Below, piece after piece: positions 8,775 to 18,693 of a stretch of 64,000 nt of DNA (the stretch's first letter is position 1; each line of letters opens with the position of its first letter). The translations under genes were made by a program, and so were the position numbers. Source of the DNA: Desulfuromonadaceae bacterium (lineage in GTDB: Bacteria; Desulfobacterota; Desulfuromonadia; Geobacterales; Pseudopelobacteraceae); assembly GCA_028687585.1 (NCBI GenBank), contig JAQTZV010000001.1, forward strand, positions 1 through 64,000, read 5' to 3'. The notes below the pieces were generated by a model. The model was not told the origin of the DNA. It did no database searches and was given only the letters and a program-made list of their open reading frames with translations.

Positions 8775-9398
8775 TTATCCCTCCTTCTCTACTTGATCAA
8801 CTTTCCAGGTGCGAATACCCCAGATAATGAAGCCGATCAGGAAAAAGGCGCTCGGCGGCAACAGCAACAGGCCGTTGGGGAGATACCAGCCACCTTCGTT
8901 TATTGTTTTAAAAACAGTAACGCCGAACAGTGTGCCCGAACCAAACAGCTCGCGGAGAAAGCCGACTGCAAACAGCACCAGGCTGTAGCCGATGCCATTG
9001 CCGATGCCGTCTATAAAGCTCAACAGCGGTGGATTTTTCATGGCAAATGCCTCTGCACGCCCGAGGACAATGCAGTTGGTAATGATCAACCCGACAAAGA
9101 CCGAAAGCTGTTTGCTGACGGAAAAGGCGTAGGCTTTGAGCAGCTGGTCAATGATAATCACCAGCGTCGCAATAATCGTAAGCTGCACGATAATTCGGAT
9201 GCTGCTCGGAATCCGCTCGCGAATCAGGCTGATGCTGAAGCTGGAAAATGCGGTCACCAGTGTCACCGCCAGCGCCATGACGGTCACGGTCTCAAGCTTG
9301 GACGTTACCGCCAGCGCAGAGCAGATCCCCAGTATTTCAAGGGTGATCGGATTCCGATTGAAGATCGGGTTGAGCAGCACATCCTTTGGAGAACTCAT
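8775..9398 (-). CDS. nqrD: Na+-translocating NADH:quinone reductase subunit D
   Basis: A 207-residue membrane protein with six predicted helices. [29 protein letters not shown] (described here by its ends at about residues 8 and 36) holds the first conserved cysteine in LGICSAL, and [14 protein letters not shown] the second. Together with NqrE it binds the membrane iron centre. It overlaps nqrC by 4 bases and lies 3 bases before nqrE, so translation is tightly coupled. Confidence 0.95.
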   Translation of the reverse strand: MSSPKDVLLNPIFNRNPITLEILGICSALAVTSKLETVTVMALAVTLVTAFSSFSISLIRERIPSSIRIIVQLTIIATLVIIIDQLLKAYAFSVSKQLSVFVGLIITNCIVLGRAEAFAMKNPPLLSFIDGIGNGIGYSLVLFAVGFLRELFGSGTLFGVTVFKTINEGGWYLPNGLLLLPPSAFFLIGFIIWGIRTWKVDQVEKEG

Positions 9399-10174
9399 GG
9401 TTTCACTCCTCCCGCAGAGCGCAGCTGTGTAAGGAATGGTTCATAGCCATTCTCTCCTAACCAGTACGCGAGCAGGTTGCTAACCCCGCGTGACGTGAGG
9501 GTCGCGCCGGAAAGTCCGTCAACTTCATGGACGGAATTGGGGGATTGAGGGTCAACCGTCCCTTTGACAACGGCGAGTCTGACCGCACCGGTCCGGTCAT
9601 ACACTTTCTTGCCGGGCCAGCTGGCGAGCCAGTTTCGGTTGTCGATCTCGCCGCCCAGTCCGGGCGTTTCTCCATGCTCGTAAAATCCAAAGCCGGTGAC
9701 CGTTGAAAAATCCGGACCGAGAGCGATAAACCCGTACATGGTCGACCAGAGCCCCTTGCCGTACACTGGCAGAATAATCTGTTTGAGCGCTCCTGCCTCC
9801 TCAACCAGATAGACATCCATGAAACGCGAGCGCGCTTTAATGCCCGCCTTATCCTTTTCTGCCGGGATGATAACCCGGCTCTCCGGTTGGCTCGCAGCGC
9901 GGCGACTGTCAAACTTTTCAGGATCAACGGTGGTATCAAACCTGCCGCTCGCCAGATTAACAACCGCGCTCCTGACCTTTTTGAACTGCAGGTCAACCGC
10001 AATATCCGGATCGAACAGCCGTGCGATCTGCAGGATATTGCGCCGTTTTTCCTCCTCCTGATTCTGCTGCTGCCGCTGCTTCAGGCCGACAGCAGCTGCA
10101 GAAACAAGAACAGAACAGACGACACAGACGAGGAACGCCGTCGTGAGGACTTTTCGCCTGCTATCCCGTGACAT
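9395..10174 (-). CDS. nqrC: Na+-translocating NADH:quinone reductase subunit C
   Basis: A 259-residue protein with one N-terminal membrane helix (about 10-30) and a periplasmic FMN domain. The flavinylation motif is visible as D219-GLSGAT225-LTS; T225 is the residue expected to carry FMN covalently through a phosphoester bond. [10 protein letters not shown] (about 169-178) is another family signature. Flavin attachment needs ApbE, which is not encoded near this operon. The gene overlaps nqrB by 14 bases and nqrD by 4. Confidence 0.96.
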   Translation of the reverse strand: MSRDSRRKVLTTAFLVCVVCSVLVSAAAVGLKQRQQQNQEEEKRRNILQIARLFDPDIAVDLQFKKVRSAVVNLASGRFDTTVDPEKFDSRRAASQPESRVIIPAEKDKAGIKARSRFMDVYLVEEAGALKQIILPVYGKGLWSTMYGFIALGPDFSTVTGFGFYEHGETPGLGGEIDNRNWLASWPGKKVYDRTGAVRLAVVKGTVDPQSPNSVHEVDGLSGATLTSRGVSNLLAYWLGENGYEPFLTQLRSAGGVKP

Positions 10175-11372
10175 AACGCTGGCTCCTCCGCTTGATGTGG
10201 CGCTTTAATACGACATGATCAATGAATGGTGCACAGATATTGCCGAACAGAATGGCAAGCATCATCCCCTCCGGAAAAGCCGGATTGATGACGCGAATCA
10301 GGATGCACATGCAGCCGATCAGCAGGCCGTAGAGCCATTGCCCCTCTTCGGTCATGGCGCCGGATACCGGATCGGTTGTCATAAAAACCAGCCCGAAGGC
10401 AAAGCCGCCGAGTACAAGATGCCAATGGAACGGCATGGCGAACATCACATTTGTTGTACTGCCGACGAGGGTAAAGAGGGTGGAGAGAAGGGCCGCTCCG
10501 AGCGCGCATGAGATCATGATGCGCCAGGACGCGACCCCGGTCAGAATCAGGACTAACGCGCCGACCAGGCAGGCAAGCGTCGAAGTTTCACCCATTGAAC
10601 CGGGGATTGTGCCGAGAAAGGCGTCCATCCAGGTGATTGATTTTGTCACGCCGGCTATACCGCTCTCAGCAGCACGCGCGAGAGGGGTGGCGCTGCTGAA
10701 TCCGTCAAGTGCCGTCCAGACCTTGTCTCCGGAAATCTGGGCAGGGTAGGCAAAAAAGAGGAATGCCCGACCTGCTAGTGCCGGATTCATAAAATTTTTG
10801 CCGGTGCCGCCGAAAATCTCCTTGCCGATCACCACTCCGAAGCTGATGCCGAGGGCAACCTGCCAGAGCGGTATGGTCGGCGGACAGATCAGCGGAAAGA
10901 GCGAGCCGGTCACCAGAAATCCTTCGTTAATCTCCTGCTTGCGCACCACCGCAAACAGGGTCTCCCAAAGTCCGCCAACAATATTGGTCACCAGGTACAC
11001 CGGCAGGAACCAGACCGCCCCCATCAGCAGGTTGTCAATCATGCTCTCCGGATTTCCCGTGTGCCCCAGCAGAGAGAGCAGGGAATCACGCCAGCCGCTC
11101 ACATGGGCGCCAGTCAGAGAGAGCGCGCTGTTGGCCTGATAACCGGTATTCCACAGTGCCATGTAAAAGCAGGGAATCAGCCCCACCACCACCATGATCA
11201 TGACACGTTTCAGATCCATCGCATCACGTACGTGAAGATTGCCGGATGTGACCTGGCCGGGAGAGTAGAGAAACGAGTCTGCCGCTTCAAACAGCGGAGA
11301 AAGACGGGTGAGCCTCCTCCCGGGTCTGAAATGCGGTTCACATCTGTCAAGCAGAGATCGAAGTGATATCAT
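10161..11372 (-). CDS. nqrB: Na+-translocating NADH:quinone reductase subunit B
   Basis: A 403-residue membrane protein with about ten helices, the normal size of NqrB. The covalent FMN site is in [12 protein letters not shown], with T229 as the expected acceptor. [24 protein letters not shown] (about 187-210) is a highly conserved family block. NqrB carries FMN and riboflavin and forms part of the ion path. It overlaps nqrA by 4 bases. Confidence 0.96.
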   Translation of the reverse strand: MISLRSLLDRCEPHFRPGRRLTRLSPLFEAADSFLYSPGQVTSGNLHVRDAMDLKRVMIMVVVGLIPCFYMALWNTGYQANSALSLTGAHVSGWRDSLLSLLGHTGNPESMIDNLLMGAVWFLPVYLVTNIVGGLWETLFAVVRKQEINEGFLVTGSLFPLICPPTIPLWQVALGISFGVVIGKEIFGGTGKNFMNPALAGRAFLFFAYPAQISGDKVWTALDGFSSATPLARAAESGIAGVTKSITWMDAFLGTIPGSMGETSTLACLVGALVLILTGVASWRIMISCALGAALLSTLFTLVGSTTNVMFAMPFHWHLVLGGFAFGLVFMTTDPVSGAMTEEGQWLYGLLIGCMCILIRVINPAFPEGMMLAILFGNICAPFIDHVVLKRHIKRRSQRYVTG

Positions 11373-12709
11373 GCCCCCTCCTCTTCGATTCTGGTGAGCA
11401 GCTTGCGTAGATGGTAGCCGTAATCAATTTTGCCGGAACAGACGTAGCTGCAGAGTGCCAGATCTTCCTCGTCGAGCTCCAGGCACCCCAGTTGCTGCGC
11501 CATCTCCGTGTCATCCGCCAGCAGTGAGCGGAGCAGCCAGGTGATCATCAAATCGAGCGGCATTACTTTTTCAAAAGCGCCGATCGGTACCATGGCACGG
11601 GAGGAACCGTGGGTGGCGCTTCCAAGCGGCAGATCGCGAGTCGGCAGCAGCACTGATGCAAAAAGCGGCTTGACGGATATTTTTCCGAATCCCGGGGTCA
11701 GCCAGTCGAGTAATTTTTTCTCCCGCTCTTCGGCGATGACCGAAACCTGGTTGCAGTAGCGACCCAGAAAGGCACGTGCACCAACGGCATGGTGACCGGA
11801 TAACACCGACCCGGAGATGATTCTGTTTTCCCCGTGTGCAAGCTCATCTCCGGTAAGCTCCCCCAGATCAGCGCCGAGTCGAACACGCAACAGCCGCGGA
11901 TTAGTCACCTGCGGCCCGGCCAAAGAGATTATTCGCTCCGTACAGAGCCGCCCGGTCAAAAAGAGCGCCCCGATAGCGATGACATCCTGGTAGCCAAGAT
12001 GCCATACCTGATGCTGCAGATCGACCGGTTCCAGGAAATGGATATGCGTTCCGGGGAGACCGGCCGGGTGCGGCCCTGAAAAAGCGGCAGAGGTGATTCC
12101 TTCCGGAGCCGGGATAGTTACTCCTTCAGCATGACAGAGATACACCTTTCCGCTCGTAAGCGGCCGTAGTATGGCCAGGCCGGCAGTGAAACAGTCAGCT
12201 TGCTCCGCAATGATCAGCGCGGGGTCGGCAGCAAGCGGATTGCTGTCAATTGCCGTGACGAAGATGGCGGCTGGGGTTGTCCCTGGATGCGGTATCTTGT
12301 TGAAAGGCCGGGATCTGAACGCGGTCCACAATCCGGAGGCAAGCAGGCTCTGCTCGATATCTTCGGGAGGAATGCTATCGAGCAGATTACGGGGAAACGC
12401 TGGAAATAAGATTTCTTTTTCACCATCAAGAGCGATAACGAGAGACACAAATGCCCGGCGCTCGGCGCGATTGATGGCTGATACAACTCCGCATCCGGGG
12501 GATGTGTAGAGAACTTTCGGATTTTTCTTGTCGCTGAAAAGCGGCTGCCCCAGCTTGACTCTCTCACCTTCCTGCACCAGCAGCGTCGGCTTCAAGCCCG
12601 GGTAATCACAGCTGAGCAGCGCAACGCGGCGAATGGCGGAACCGGCGCCGATAATCTGCTGCGGTTTGCCGGAAATCGGGAGGGTGAACCCTTTTTTGAT
12701 CTGTATCAT
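11369..12709 (-). CDS. nqrA: Na+-translocating NADH:quinone reductase subunit A
   Basis: About 446 residues when begun at the internal ATG at 12709, which gives the classic N-terminus [16 protein letters not shown]. The longer frame to 12754 adds 15 residues not seen in NqrA proteins and is not preferred. [11 protein letters not shown] and [10 protein letters not shown] are conserved family blocks. NqrA is a peripheral cytoplasmic subunit implicated in quinone binding. It is the first gene of the nqr operon; the promoter must lie between it and the AI-2E-family gene, but no strong match was seen. Confidence 0.94.
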   Translation of the reverse strand: MIQIKKGFTLPISGKPQQIIGAGSAIRRVALLSCDYPGLKPTLLVQEGERVKLGQPLFSDKKNPKVLYTSPGCGVVSAINRAERRAFVSLVIALDGEKEILFPAFPRNLLDSIPPEDIEQSLLASGLWTAFRSRPFNKIPHPGTTPAAIFVTAIDSNPLAADPALIIAEQADCFTAGLAILRPLTSGKVYLCHAEGVTIPAPEGITSAAFSGPHPAGLPGTHIHFLEPVDLQHQVWHLGYQDVIAIGALFLTGRLCTERIISLAGPQVTNPRLLRVRLGADLGELTGDELAHGENRIISGSVLSGHHAVGARAFLGRYCNQVSVIAEEREKKLLDWLTPGFGKISVKPLFASVLLPTRDLPLGSATHGSSRAMVPIGAFEKVMPLDLMITWLLRSLLADDTEMAQQLGCLELDEEDLALCSYVCSGKIDYGYHLRKLLTRIEEEGA

Positions 12710-12777
12710 GTTCGCTCGTTGTAAACGTTGTCGGTCGTTGGTCGATGATACCATTCAGTGCGGAAAAGTATATAGAT

Positions 12778-13770
12778 TCAGATCATCTGCTGCTCCTTGA
12801 CCTCGGCTTTGAGCCAGGCATAGACCACCGGCGCCGCTACCAAGCCGACAACACCGAAAACGGCCTCCAACAGCAGCATGGCACTTAACAGCTCCCACGC
12901 AGTTGCCTGTACCTCATTCCCGACAATCCTGGCGTTCATGAAGTATTCTGCCTTATGGATCAACACGAGAAAAAGCAGTGACGCTACACCGACGGCAGGT
13001 GAAACGCCAAGGCTGATGATGAATATAAGGGTATTTGATACAAGGTTTCCGACTACGGGAAGCATGCCGACAGCAAACGTAAGCAGAACCAGAATTGTTG
13101 CCATTGGCAGGTGAACACCAAAAAGCGGTAGAGCTACCAGCAGGTAAAGCGCCGTTAAGACGGTGTTGAGCGCGGATATCTTCACTTGGGCAAAAACCAC
13201 CTTGTCGAAGGCTGTGGTAAGGTTCCGTAGCCGGGATCGTAATGCGCCGGTCAGTGGCGGCGCCGTATCGTGTGTATTGAAATGGTGGACGGCAGCCATG
13301 CCGCCAACGACCATTCCGAGCAGAATATGGGCAAATATTTTCAGACTTTCCATGCCAGCCACCGATATCTTCTGGACATGATCCCCCAGTAATGCCATGA
13401 GTTGTTCGCGCAGATCCTCAATTGTCGTCGGCAGAATATCGGCAATTGAGTCGGGCAGTGTATGGCGCAGGCTTCCGAGGGTGTCAACCACCGTAGACAG
13501 CAAGGCAGCGATGCCGAAGCTGCTGCCGACGAATGACCAGATAGCGGCGCCGGCGCTTGTCAGGCAGGTTATGACGCACGTAACCACGACTCCCAGAGCA
13601 ACCTTGTGCGCGATGCGGTTCATGTTTTTGGGGAAATGACGGGCAAGTTTTAGTGTCAACACATAGACGGTTAATCCGGCGAATACCGCCGGTACCAAGT
13701 GAAAAATCAGGATAAGCATTACAGCGGTGACAGCCAACAGGTAGCTGATGGTTGCAATATGTCTGTGCAT
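12778..13770 (-). CDS. AI-2E/PerM-family transporter
   Basis: A 330-residue membrane protein with about seven to eight hydrophobic segments. The C-terminal block, including VGVASLLFLVLIHKAEYF and VFGVVGLVAAPVVYAWL, is characteristic of the AI-2E exporter (PF01594, UPF0118) family. Members export autoinducer-2 or act as Na+/H+ antiporters or other permeases, so the substrate is open. It lies upstream of nqrA on the same strand with 68 bases between them. Confidence 0.85.
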   Translation of the reverse strand: MHRHIATISYLLAVTAVMLILIFHLVPAVFAGLTVYVLTLKLARHFPKNMNRIAHKVALGVVVTCVITCLTSAGAAIWSFVGSSFGIAALLSTVVDTLGSLRHTLPDSIADILPTTIEDLREQLMALLGDHVQKISVAGMESLKIFAHILLGMVVGGMAAVHHFNTHDTAPPLTGALRSRLRNLTTAFDKVVFAQVKISALNTVLTALYLLVALPLFGVHLPMATILVLLTFAVGMLPVVGNLVSNTLIFIISLGVSPAVGVASLLFLVLIHKAEYFMNARIVGNEVQATAWELLSAMLLLEAVFGVVGLVAAPVVYAWLKAEVKEQQMI

Positions 13771-13789
13771 GAAGAAACCTCTTAAAACG

Positions 13790-13870
13790 TTAGTAAGTTA
13801 GAAGTTGTTTTCTGCGTTATTCTGGCAGAGAATAACTTCGTTAACGCACTTATCCTGTTTATCAGGGTTA
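13790..13870. repeat. dispersed palindromic repeat, copy A
   Basis: Starts TTAGTAAGTTAGAAGTTG and forms an imperfect 15-base stem (13801-13815 with 13825-13839, G-T pairs allowed). It then continues GTTAACGCACTTATCCTG with a small CCTG/CAGG hairpin. The same units reappear at 35135-35290. It looks like a REP-type intergenic element. The ATG at 13805 lies inside it, arguing against that codon as a gene start. Confidence 0.7.
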
Positions 13871-13882
13871 GGATACATCCCT

Positions 13883-16267
13883 TTGATACCACGCATCGTT
13901 TACCTTGTCATTTTTTTATCCGGCTTCGCTTCTCTGGGATACGAACTGTGCTGGATTCGCAAAGGGGCGCTCCTTGTTGGTGCCACTCCCCAGGCGCTCA
14001 GTATTGTTGTCGCCGTGTTCTTTGGCGGTCTAGCGGCAGGCGCATATCTGTTTGGACGGCTTTCCACACGAGCCGGAACCCCCCTGCTCTGGTATGGAAT
14101 TCTTGAGTGCGCCATCGGGGTGATGGCAGCTGCTACGCCGGCACTATTTATCGCTGCCGGAGAAATCTCGGCGCAGGCATATCAATGGGCAGGAACCGGT
14201 CAGGCACTTCACCTGCTGGTGCGGTCGGCTCTGGTGGCCGCTGTTATCCTGCCGACATGCGTACTGATCGGGGGAACGCTCCCGTTACTCTGTCAGTTCT
14301 CCATCCATACCAGGCAGGCTGATATCCGTTTTGCCGCCGGAATACTCTATGCCGTAAATACTGGCGGCGCTTTTTTTGGCTGCATATTCTGCGGAATCTG
14401 GTTCATCCCGTTCCTCGGTATTGATGCTGCCATTTGGCTCAACGCTTCAATAAACTTTGCCGTCGGAGCGGGAGTTGTCCTCGTTTCAAGAACAACCTCG
14501 GTTACGTCTCCTCCCGTGAGAACCGCTCCGGTATTTTGCTCCTCCAAAGAAAACAGCGGCAGCCTGGTTGATTCAAAGCTCACCGGTATTGTTCTGTATA
14601 CTCTTTTCTTCTGGACCGGCTTTGTTGCATTAGGATACGAGTTGCTCTGGGTGCGGTTCCTGTCACTCCTTATCCACAACACCGTGTACACCTGCATATT
14701 TTCCCTTGGAGCCGTTCTTCTCGGCATTGCTGCCGGCGGTTTACTCGTTCTTATGGTGAAAGTGCGCCCCGGGCAGGATATTCTCCTCTTTGGCGGTGCC
14801 AACATATTCATAGGATTCACTGTCCTGTTAATACTCCTCCAGCCGGTCGCCTCCTGGGAGTGGATCCGGAATGCAACGTCCGTTTCGATGCAGGCTCTCC
14901 TGACTATTGCCATCATTTTTGTACCCTCTCTTGCCTCCGGAATATCGTTCCCTCTGGCATATCGTCTGATTGCAACACGTGCAATACTTTCCGGCAGGGA
15001 TTTCGGGGCTCTTACCGCAGTCAGCACTCTCGGCGGTATTGCCGGATCGTTGCTGGTCGGTTTTTACCTCCTTCCCGAATCGGGTATGTACGCAACGCTC
15101 GGGATCCTTACCTGTATCAGTCTGACAATCGGAACCTACGCAATATTTGTTTTTGCTGACGGAATTGCCCTGCTGCGCCGGGGATTGATCGCAGGCGGTG
15201 TTGTCCTGATGTGGCTCATTGTCCTGTCTACCAACACAACCGGCCTCCCGGGTGACTTTCTGGCAGGGAACCGGACGATGATTGAATATGCGGAGGGGAT
15301 TTCTTCATTTGTTGCCGTGGTCAAACAAGGCGGGATCAAAACGCTGGAAATCGACCGCATGTGGCAGGGGCAATATCAGAAAGGGCATCAGATACTTGCC
15401 GCCCACATCCCGATGATTCTGCATCAGGACCCGAAACGGGTACTGGTGATCGGTATGGGGACCGGTCAGACGGCAAGCCGGTTTCTGATGTATGACATCG
15501 ACCGGCTTGATTGCGTTGATATTGAAAAAACCCTGCCCGGTATGTTGCAGCGCCATTTTGACGCGGCCTGGCTCAGTGACCCGCGAACGCGTGTCGTAAC
15601 AGATGATGGCCGGAACTACACCGCATTTGCAACGTCGATGTATGACATTGTCTCAATAGAGGTAGGGCAGTCGTTCCGGCCCCAGATAGCCTCATTTTAT
15701 ACCGTGGATTTTTACCGTGATGTCAAAAAGCGGTTGAACAAAAACGGTCTGGCATGTCAGTTCGTGCCGGTCGGTTTTTTTACGGAGGAGCAGTTTCGTG
15801 CGATTGTGCGCAGTTTCCTTGAAGTATTTCCGCAGAGTACACTCTGGTATAACAAATATGCGGAGTTCATGTTAATCGGGAACGTGACGCAGCAGCCACG
15901 GTTATCCGCAGCCCGTTTGGGGCTGCTGCGGAGCGATGCAAAACTGAACGCCGATCTTGAGTACGCATTTGATGACAAGTTGTTACTGGTGATGAACCGG
16001 AAAGAGGTGTTTGCCGCAAATTTCCTGATGGGGCCGGAAACGCTCGCACGGCTGTCAGCTACCGCGCAACGGTACGACGACGACCGGCCGGTTCTTGAAT
16101 ATCAAACGGCCCGCAACATCTATCTGCCGAGCCGTTTTCACAATCTCATCGAGAATAATCTTGAGAGCCCGGACGGTATCTTTTCTCAGAAAATATCTCT
16201 GACGACAGAGGCCGCGATTACAAAAATCCGTGAGGAAACAGTCCACGAAATGCTGGCGGATAAATAA
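13883..16267 (+). CDS. polytopic membrane protein fused to a spermidine-synthase-like domain
   Basis: About 794 residues from a TTG at 13883 preceded by TTAGGAT; the frame is open from ATG 13805, but that part lies in a dispersed repeat. Two copies of a membrane module are visible: SGFASLGYELCWIRKGALLVG near the start and GFVALGYELLWVRFLSLLI about 240 residues later. A Rossmann methyltransferase-like domain of spermidine synthase type follows: KRVLVIGMGTGQTASRFLMY, then DCVDIEKTLP, VTDDGRNY and YDIVSIEVGQSF. Such fusions are common and mostly uncharacterised; polyamine synthesis has not been shown for them. Confidence 0.8.
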   Translation: MIPRIVYLVIFLSGFASLGYELCWIRKGALLVGATPQALSIVVAVFFGGLAAGAYLFGRLSTRAGTPLLWYGILECAIGVMAAATPALFIAAGEISAQAYQWAGTGQALHLLVRSALVAAVILPTCVLIGGTLPLLCQFSIHTRQADIRFAAGILYAVNTGGAFFGCIFCGIWFIPFLGIDAAIWLNASINFAVGAGVVLVSRTTSVTSPPVRTAPVFCSSKENSGSLVDSKLTGIVLYTLFFWTGFVALGYELLWVRFLSLLIHNTVYTCIFSLGAVLLGIAAGGLLVLMVKVRPGQDILLFGGANIFIGFTVLLILLQPVASWEWIRNATSVSMQALLTIAIIFVPSLASGISFPLAYRLIATRAILSGRDFGALTAVSTLGGIAGSLLVGFYLLPESGMYATLGILTCISLTIGTYAIFVFADGIALLRRGLIAGGVVLMWLIVLSTNTTGLPGDFLAGNRTMIEYAEGISSFVAVVKQGGIKTLEIDRMWQGQYQKGHQILAAHIPMILHQDPKRVLVIGMGTGQTASRFLMYDIDRLDCVDIEKTLPGMLQRHFDAAWLSDPRTRVVTDDGRNYTAFATSMYDIVSIEVGQSFRPQIASFYTVDFYRDVKKRLNKNGLACQFVPVGFFTEEQFRAIVRSFLEVFPQSTLWYNKYAEFMLIGNVTQQPRLSAARLGLLRSDAKLNADLEYAFDDKLLLVMNRKEVFAANFLMGPETLARLSATAQRYDDDRPVLEYQTARNIYLPSRFHNLIENNLESPDGIFSQKISLTTEAAITKIREETVHEMLADK

Positions 16268-16466
16268 CGAGTTAGCCACTGCTTGGCGAAAAAACTCGTA
16301 TTAGATACGTGAATTAACTACATTCCTCAAAGTCCGTGCGTGCAGTTGGAGCTGACTTGAGTTTTAGCGGCGTATGAGGAGTCACAACCTTTAAAACGAC
16401 CAAAACAAATTGTCCCTTTCAACTCCTTTCAAAAAGTAGTAGATGTTGATACTACTGACTCTCAGA

Positions 16467-17789
16467 TCAAAACTTCACAAACTCCACCCGCCGGTTGTTG
16501 GCTCGTCCTTCCGTAGTCTTGTTGGAGTCGAGCGGTTTGCTGTCACCAAAACCTTTGGTATTAAGGCGGGCAGCATCTATCCCTTTGCCAAGCAGCCAGC
16601 TTTTAACTGCCGCAGCCCGTTTTTGCGACAGCGGCAGGTTGATTCCCTTATTACCCTGGTTGTCGGTATGCCCTTCAATGGAGAATTTGAGATTATGATT
16701 GTCATTGAGGATGCCGAGAATCATCTTCAGAGTCGGCAACGATTCCGACTTGATGATATCCTTGCCGGTATCGAAGAGAATACCATGAGTAATAATCTTT
16801 CCATCGGTTTCCAGAGCTGATTTGATATTCTTTCCCCCCTCGGCCAGGCGGACGTTGCCAATCATAACCCTTTCCGACGCCAGACCGCCACTAACCCCCA
16901 TATTTATGCCGATCAACTTTATCGGGCGGAGAAGTGCATCAGGGTCGTTAATCACCCGAACATTGTCAATATATGCCTTGACAAAGGTGCCGTTGACACT
17001 GATTGCAATGTGATGAAATTTGTTGTCATGCTTATTCATACCGGTCGTGGTGTTAATCGAGGTACCCCCGGCACCGGAGAAGTAAAAAACCCCTTCATTC
17101 GGTTGGCCGCTGAGGCCGGGCCAGGTGTCATTATCATGCAAAAGATACAGATGATAGTAGGTGTTGTAGCCGCCTCCCAACTCGGTAATGAAATAGGCAT
17201 CGAACTCGATGGTAAATTTTTCCGGCAGATCACCCTTCTGAGTTAGACGAAGATACTGTGTTGACGAATTTTGATTAGTATCCCCGGTTGCAGGTTGGCT
17301 TCTTATAAAACGTTTCCCTTGTAATACAATCACTTCCACCGCATTGTTGCCCGTCCCCTTGGGACCCTTCAAATGCCATTTACGGGGGAATTCCCCGACG
17401 TCGGTATCGCTGAAATCATCATAGAAAATGACCTTGTCACCCGGCACGAAATCGTACTTGGAGTAGATCTCCTCATTTTCGGTCAGCGAACCTCCGCTGT
17501 TGTCTGAATCACCAGTAACAGAAGCTTTCCTGTCGGTTCCCTTCCTGGTAACAGAGTTATTGCTGTCATCACTATCCTCTGAGACAACCTTACTTCGTTT
17601 TTTCTCATCCTTATGATTTACAACACCCTTTGCACCCTGTTTGGCCCCTTCGTAAGCACTGTTGCCTGCATCGTTAACAGCCCGGTTCCCGAGATTCTCG
17701 CCGACATTGCGTACGGCATCGTCCAGCCAACCCGCATGGGACCGGACCGTAATCAGCAGCAGTGCTACGACAATGATGCAATTTTTCAT
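16467..17789 (-). CDS. secreted OmpA-family protein with a central lectin-like domain
   Basis: 440 residues. A signal peptide ends at RSHAG (about residue 19), followed by a low-complexity Ser/Asp/Lys linker (to about 110). The middle domain (about 120-320), with FDAYFITELGGGYNTYYHLY and FHHIAISVNGTFVKAYIDN, resembles concanavalin/laminin-G-like folds. The last 110 residues are an OmpA peptidoglycan-binding domain: FDTGKDIIKSES, IEGHTDNQG, LSQKRAAAVKSWL and GRANNRRVEF. It probably sits in the outer membrane or periplasm bound to the cell wall. Its ATG overlaps the stop of a decayed upstream gene. Confidence 0.85.
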   Translation of the reverse strand: MKNCIIVVALLLITVRSHAGWLDDAVRNVGENLGNRAVNDAGNSAYEGAKQGAKGVVNHKDEKKRSKVVSEDSDDSNNSVTRKGTDRKASVTGDSDNSGGSLTENEEIYSKYDFVPGDKVIFYDDFSDTDVGEFPRKWHLKGPKGTGNNAVEVIVLQGKRFIRSQPATGDTNQNSSTQYLRLTQKGDLPEKFTIEFDAYFITELGGGYNTYYHLYLLHDNDTWPGLSGQPNEGVFYFSGAGGTSINTTTGMNKHDNKFHHIAISVNGTFVKAYIDNVRVINDPDALLRPIKLIGINMGVSGGLASERVMIGNVRLAEGGKNIKSALETDGKIITHGILFDTGKDIIKSESLPTLKMILGILNDNHNLKFSIEGHTDNQGNKGINLPLSQKRAAAVKSWLLGKGIDAARLNTKGFGDSKPLDSNKTTEGRANNRRVEFVKF

Positions 17790-18060
17790 AGAATCCTCCC
17801 TGAATAGTAATGAATCGTTTCCCCGGCTGTGAACGTATCCTGCGCCCAGGGTGTTTTATCGATTGCCTGCCATTGTGCCTTGAGCCCCGGATTGGCCGTC
17901 GAATTGTATCGTATTTGATATTGCCTGTCAAATACAGGGTTCCGTCAATACAGGGTTCCGTCAGTAAAATCGCCTCACCCTCTCTCCCCACGCCAAACAC
18001 CGCTGTCAGCTTCTTCAGCCCGGAGAACACCGACTGCATCGCCGCCGGTTTCAGGAAATA
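17786..18060 (-). pseudogene. frameshifted remnant of an unidentified gene upstream of the OmpA-family gene
   Basis: Two reading frames together look like one protein C-terminus. The first reads FLKPAAMQSVFSGLKKL and ends ILLTEP. The second reads VFDRQYQIRYNSTANPG and ends ETIHYYSGRIL with a stop overlapping the OmpA-family ATG. They are separated by a perfect 16-base tandem duplication (17931-17962) plus a net frame change, so the protein cannot be read through. The family was not recognised. Confidence 0.5.
17931..17962. repeat. 16-bp perfect tandem duplication
   Basis: AATACAGGGTTCCGTC is present twice with no spacer (17931-17946, 17947-17962). It lies exactly at the frame break in the decayed minus-strand gene. 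Confidence 0.85.
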
Positions 18061-18202
18061 ATTCGTAGAGATTCGATTGTTTCACCTATAAAGCACTTTT
18101 ACACCTTCCAACGGTACATCCAGAATGAAGCAGATTCTGGCGGGTGCGGATGAGGCTAAAAGGAATTTTGACATGGAGAAATAATTTCTCTACATTGCTT
18201 TC

Positions 18203-18642
18203 ATGGGTAAGATCTACACAGGCAACGGCTGGATTATCAAGGTGCAAGGCGCTGAGTTTTGAAAGGAACTTACGCTGATGGGCGTACGGTAACAGTGGAT
18301 ATGAATGATATTTTATGCAGATACGCGGCCTTTGCTCCGCTTGCCGATCCAACCGAGTTCGCTACGGTGACTGTTGCCGATTGGGGTTGGTCTCTGGAGT
18401 GGAACTGTGGAGCAACACGTTGACGCTGATTGCTTGTTTGAATTATCTCTTGAACAAGCTGGCATGATTGAAAATGTGCTGATTCGACAGTGGCAGGAGA
18501 AAAACGGCCTGTCTCTGACGGCGGCGGAGGCTATTGGTCTAACGCGACGAACGGTCAGTCAATACAGAACAGGAGCAAGGCCGGTGTCGCGTATGTTGCG
18601 CTGGCTTGCAAAGGGTGGGAAGCGACTAGGAAGGCGGCGTAA
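18203..18642 (+). pseudogene. decayed DUF2442-type protein with a C-terminal helix-turn-helix
   Basis: Three frames must be joined to read one protein. MGKIYTGNGWIIKVQGAEF (from 18203) continues in another frame as GTYADGRTVTVDMNDIL, then FAPLADPTEF and WGWSLEW. It shifts again to VEQHVDADCLFELSLEQAG and the helix-turn-helix ETIGLTRRTVSQYRTG-like AIGLTRRTVSQYRTGARPV. It finally shifts to ALACKGWEATRKAA with a stop at 18640-18642. This matches DUF2442 proteins, often antitoxin-like, and each break needs one base. No partner gene is present. Sequencing error is possible but three errors in 440 bases is unlikely. Confidence 0.65.
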
Positions 18643-18693
18643 GAATCGGCCGCACTCTTTACTGTCTTGCTCATTTGCTTTGCCGATTAATTC

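Noticed and set aside
12709..12754. Longer NqrA start
   Set aside because: The 15 extra residues do not belong to the family N-terminus, which begins at MIQIKKG.
18086..18352. 88-codon minus-strand frame
   Set aside because: Antisense to the decayed DUF2442-type gene; the plus-strand reading has clear family motifs.
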